The position numbers were made by a program, and so were the translations under genes. A stretch of DNA of 64,000 bases from CAWGOF01 sp963824225 (lineage in GTDB: Bacteria; Acidobacteriota; Polarisedimenticolia; Polarisedimenticolales; Polarisedimenticolaceae). Under the pieces are notes generated by a model. That model ran no database searches and had not been told where the DNA came from. It saw nothing but the letters and a program-made list of their open reading frames with translations. This document shows positions 62,135-64,000 of this stretch, in pieces; position 1 is the stretch's first letter; each line of letters opens with the position of its first letter. The DNA lies in NCBI GenBank assembly GCA_963824225.1, contig CAWGOF010000003.1, positions 1,550,001-1,614,000 on the forward strand, read 5' to 3'.

Positions 62135-62639
62135 GATTACACTGAGGGGAAGGATCACGGAGAAGGACTATGTCCGGGCCCAGTGGCTCCACCTTCGCCC
62201 CCGCCCGGTCCTGGCGGCTCTCGGGATTGTGATTGCGGCGGCAGCGATTTGCCTCTCCGCCTGGCAGATCTACTCGTGGGGGACTGGCGAGTTGGAGGCT
62301 GCCGATGCCGCGAAGCTACCAACGATCGTGTCCATCTTGGCCGGCTACTTCGCCATCATCGTGCCCTGGCGCTTTCGGAAATCCTTCCGGACGGCACGAG
62401 CGCTTCACGAGCCGCTTGAAATGGAGATCACCGATAGCGGGCTCTTCGGGTACTCGCAGTATGGTGAGGCACGGCTTCCGTGGAAACTGTTCTACAGGTT
62501 CAAGGAGAACCATCACGTGTTCCTCGTCTACCAGTCCGATGCCTTGCTGCACATCATTCCCAAACGGCTTCTCGAGGGACCGAAGGCTGTCGAAGCGGTC
62601 CGGGGAATTCTGAAGCGTGAGATTCGGCCAGCAATCTAA
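62118..62639 (+). CDS. Integron cassette 2: YcxB-like membrane protein
   Basis: 173 residues. Two membrane helices (about 31-52 and 66-84), then a YcxB-type soluble tail: TDSGLFGYSQYGEARLPW, YRFKENHHVFLVYQSDALLH and IIPKRLL. Function unknown. Its stop TAA lies inside the R'' box of attC 3, a common cassette economy. It overlaps cassette 1's extended frame by 17 bases. Confidence 0.7.
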   Translation: MDEGSRITLRGRITEKDYVRAQWLHLRPRPVLAALGIVIAAAAICLSAWQIYSWGTGELEAADAAKLPTIVSILAGYFAIIVPWRFRKSFRTARALHEPLEMEITDSGLFGYSQYGEARLPWKLFYRFKENHHVFLVYQSDALLHIIPKRLLEGPKAVEAVRGILKREIRPAI

Positions 62640-62665
62640 CCGGTGCGTGAACCTGCACGTTAGGC
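62634..62665 (+). repeat. attC site 3 (between cassettes 2 and 3), short
   Basis: R'' ATCTAAC (62634-62640) and R' GTTAGGC (62659-62665), with GTGC/GCAC as a short inner stem. ATCTAAC is the exact complement of GTTAGAT, which opens cassette 2. At 32 bases it is shorter than usual and may have lost its middle. Confidence 0.6.
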
Positions 62666-62741
62666 GGCACGGCCGGCTCGGCAGTGCCATCGTGCGTGTT
62701 TGGCGTTGGAAGCCTTCGTGGCATGGGGCAAGGAGAACAAG

Positions 62742-63152
62742 ATGCCAGACGTCGTTCCGTTTTTGACCTATGAGGACGGCATTGCCGCCCTAGAATGGCT
62801 GGCCGAAGTGTTTGGATTCACCGAGACAGCTCGCTTCACGTCTTCCGATGGGAGGCTTTCTCACGGGGAAATGTCGATTGGGGATGGACTAGTCATGTTG
62901 GCCAGCCCGTCGCCGGACTATGAAGGCCCCAAGCGACATCGCGACAACTGCGAGATTGCCGCCTCATGGTCCGCGCTCCCATGGATCATTGATGGTGTTC
63001 TCGTCTATGTCGAGGACGTCGATGAGCACTACGCTCGGGCTAGGGCCGCAGGAGCCGTTATCTTGTCTGAACCGGAGGATGGGCCGCCAGCGCGGCGATA
63101 TCGCGTTGAGGATCTAGAAGGACATCGATGGATGTTCATGGCACGAAACTAG
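62742..63152 (+). CDS. Integron cassette 3: VOC-family protein (glyoxalase/bleomycin-resistance type)
   Basis: 136 residues. ATG 62742 with AAGGAG upstream (62729-62734). VOC fold: MPDVVPFLTYEDGIAALEWL, then HGEMSIGDGLVMLASPSPD and a C-terminal YRVEDLEGHRWMFM with the metal-ligand Glu. VOC proteins bind or modify small molecules, including antibiotics. The expected attC end (GCCTAAC) of the cassette was not found before the IS30 gene. Confidence 0.8.
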   Translation: MPDVVPFLTYEDGIAALEWLAEVFGFTETARFTSSDGRLSHGEMSIGDGLVMLASPSPDYEGPKRHRDNCEIAASWSALPWIIDGVLVYVEDVDEHYARARAAGAVILSEPEDGPPARRYRVEDLEGHRWMFMARN

Positions 63153-63172
63153 TCCACGGCAGGCTCAATCGG

Positions 63173-64000
63173 TCAATGCAACGCTTCAGTAAAGACCTCG
63201 AGAGGAGTTTTGAATCCAAGCGTCCTCCGGGGTCGGGTGTTCAGCTCGCGGGCTGTGTTGTTTAGGTTGGCCTGAGACCAGCCGTCAAGTCGAACACCCT
63301 TTGGAAAGTACTGTCGTAGCAAGCGATTGGTATTCTCGTTGGTTCCACGTTGCCAGGGACTCTGCGGATCGCAAAAGTAGATATCTAGGTTTGCATCGAC
63401 GCTCAGCTGGACATGCTGAGCGAGTTCAGTGCCGCGATCCCACGTGAGACTGTTGGTGAGTTCGTCGGGAAGCCGTCGAATCTGTCGCGCGAGAGCCTTC
63501 CGGACGGTCGCTGCATCTTTTCGAGGCACCTTGACCAGAACCGTGTACCGCGAGGTGCGCTCGACGAGCGTTGCGATGTGCGTGTTGTGCGCTCCGATCA
63601 GGAGATCGCCTTCCCAGTGTCCTGGAACGGCACGATCTTCGACCTCCGGTGGACGGTCCCGAATCGAGATTGAGTCGAGGATCTGGCCCTGCCGCGACGG
63701 TTGGCGGCGCGCCGATTGCCGAAAGCGCCGCTTCGTTCGAAGGTGCGCGATGAGTTCACGCTTGAGGACGCCCCGGGCCTGGATGAACAGCGAGCGGTAG
63801 ATGGCCTCATGGGAAATGTTCATGTCGGCGTCGCCGGGGTGGCGACGTCGAAGCCACCCGGCAATCTGCTCCGGAGACCAGTTTAGACCCAGCTTTGACG
63901 CGACCAGGCGACGAAGGCGCCGGTGCTTCGCCAGTTTGCAGGCTTTGGGGCGAAGAGCACCCTTCCACGCGCGCTCATCGGCTTTCATTGCGCGATAGCG
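63173..64000 (-). CDS. IS30-family transposase (5' end beyond window)
   Basis: 276 codons visible; the frame is open to the window edge, so the N-terminal helix-turn-helix is missing. Core features: NWSPEQIAGWLRRRHP, NISHEAIYRSLFIQARG and the DDE catalytic domain with PGHWEGDLLIGAHN (first Asp), LTWDRGTELAQH (second Asp), and a Glu in WQRGTNENTNRLLRQYFPKG. The stop at 63173 lies 20 bases after cassette 3. Inverted repeats of the element were not located. Confidence 0.85.
   Translation of the reverse strand, partial: RYRAMKADERAWKGALRPKACKLAKHRRLRRLVASKLGLNWSPEQIAGWLRRRHPGDADMNISHEAIYRSLFIQARGVLKRELIAHLRTKRRFRQSARRQPSRQGQILDSISIRDRPPEVEDRAVPGHWEGDLLIGAHNTHIATLVERTSRYTVLVKVPRKDAATVRKALARQIRRLPDELTNSLTWDRGTELAQHVQLSVDANLDIYFCDPQSPWQRGTNENTNRLLRQYFPKGVRLDGWSQANLNNTARELNTRPRRTLGFKTPLEVFTEALH

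Noticed and set aside
1..64000. CRISPR arrays, tRNA and rRNA genes
   Set aside because: No regular spaced repeats, cloverleaf-like sequences or rRNA segments were recognised on reading either strand.

Overview
The window is a GC-rich (roughly 70% by eye) chromosomal segment from a diderm bacterium. The diderm inference rests on a monofunctional peptidoglycan transglycosylase, a predicted outer-membrane barrel, a type IV pilus PilT ATPase and a bactofilin. The gene mix (DUF4388, DUF4139 and HEAT/TPR proteins, a zinc-ribbon Ser/Thr kinase, a lasso peptide cluster, selenoproteins, an integron-type cassette array) fits an uncultured Acidobacteriota- or Myxococcota-like lineage, but the sequence does not settle the phylum. 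No rRNA, tRNA, CRISPR array or replication origin was seen.

Layout. 1-9.1 kb: transglycosylase (cut by the window edge), RNB ribonuclease, small membrane protein, outer-membrane-like protein, HEAT-repeat lipo/secreted protein, EamA transporter, spermidine-synthase-like membrane protein, and a VapB-like antitoxin followed by a collapsed vapC relic. 9.3-16.5 kb: glyoxalase II, APC permease, large membrane Ser/Thr kinase, DUF502 and DUF4139 proteins. 16.6-23 kb: a tandem pair of M1-like metallopeptidases, the second with a destroyed HExxH site, then asparaginase. 23.1-27.3 kb: an RRM RNA-binding protein with a clear promoter, leader hairpin and terminator, then on the minus strand an APC permease, an AhpD-like protein and a thioredoxin/TPR lipoprotein. 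The last two each have an in-frame UGA at a redox cysteine position and read best as selenoproteins; the AhpD-like gene also has a SECIS-like hairpin. 27.3-29.1 kb: an amidase broken by many frameshifts, and a DGQHR protein with a shifted start.

30-38.6 kb: small basic protein, SRPBCC protein, DUF3810, APH-like kinase, then a minus-strand lasso peptide cluster (nucleotidyltransferase, PqqD-like B1, transglutaminase-like B2, asparagine-synthetase-like cyclase, precursor, HPr-kinase-like protein). The precursor is in frame with the cyclase and no stop codon separates them. 38.7-58.9 kb: TPR/glycosyltransferase-like membrane proteins, OPT transporter, CARDB-like secreted protein, ECF sigma factor with a mosaic von Willebrand membrane protein, DUF4388 and PilT proteins, an APC permease, bactofilin, and an ArsR-type regulator with a palindromic operator next to an AHSA1-type protein.

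59-64 kb is mobile: an IS91-like element (tyrosine recombinase plus HUH transposase), then integron gene cassettes lacking an integron integrase. Their R'/R'' core sites match cassette by cassette. A 5'-truncated (by the window) IS30 transposase ends the window. Short GGGGACAC-type palindromes sit at two convergent gene junctions.

Several genes carry single-base frame disruptions near their starts. These could be consensus errors in the assembly, and they should be resolved before any fusion or pseudogene claim is accepted.
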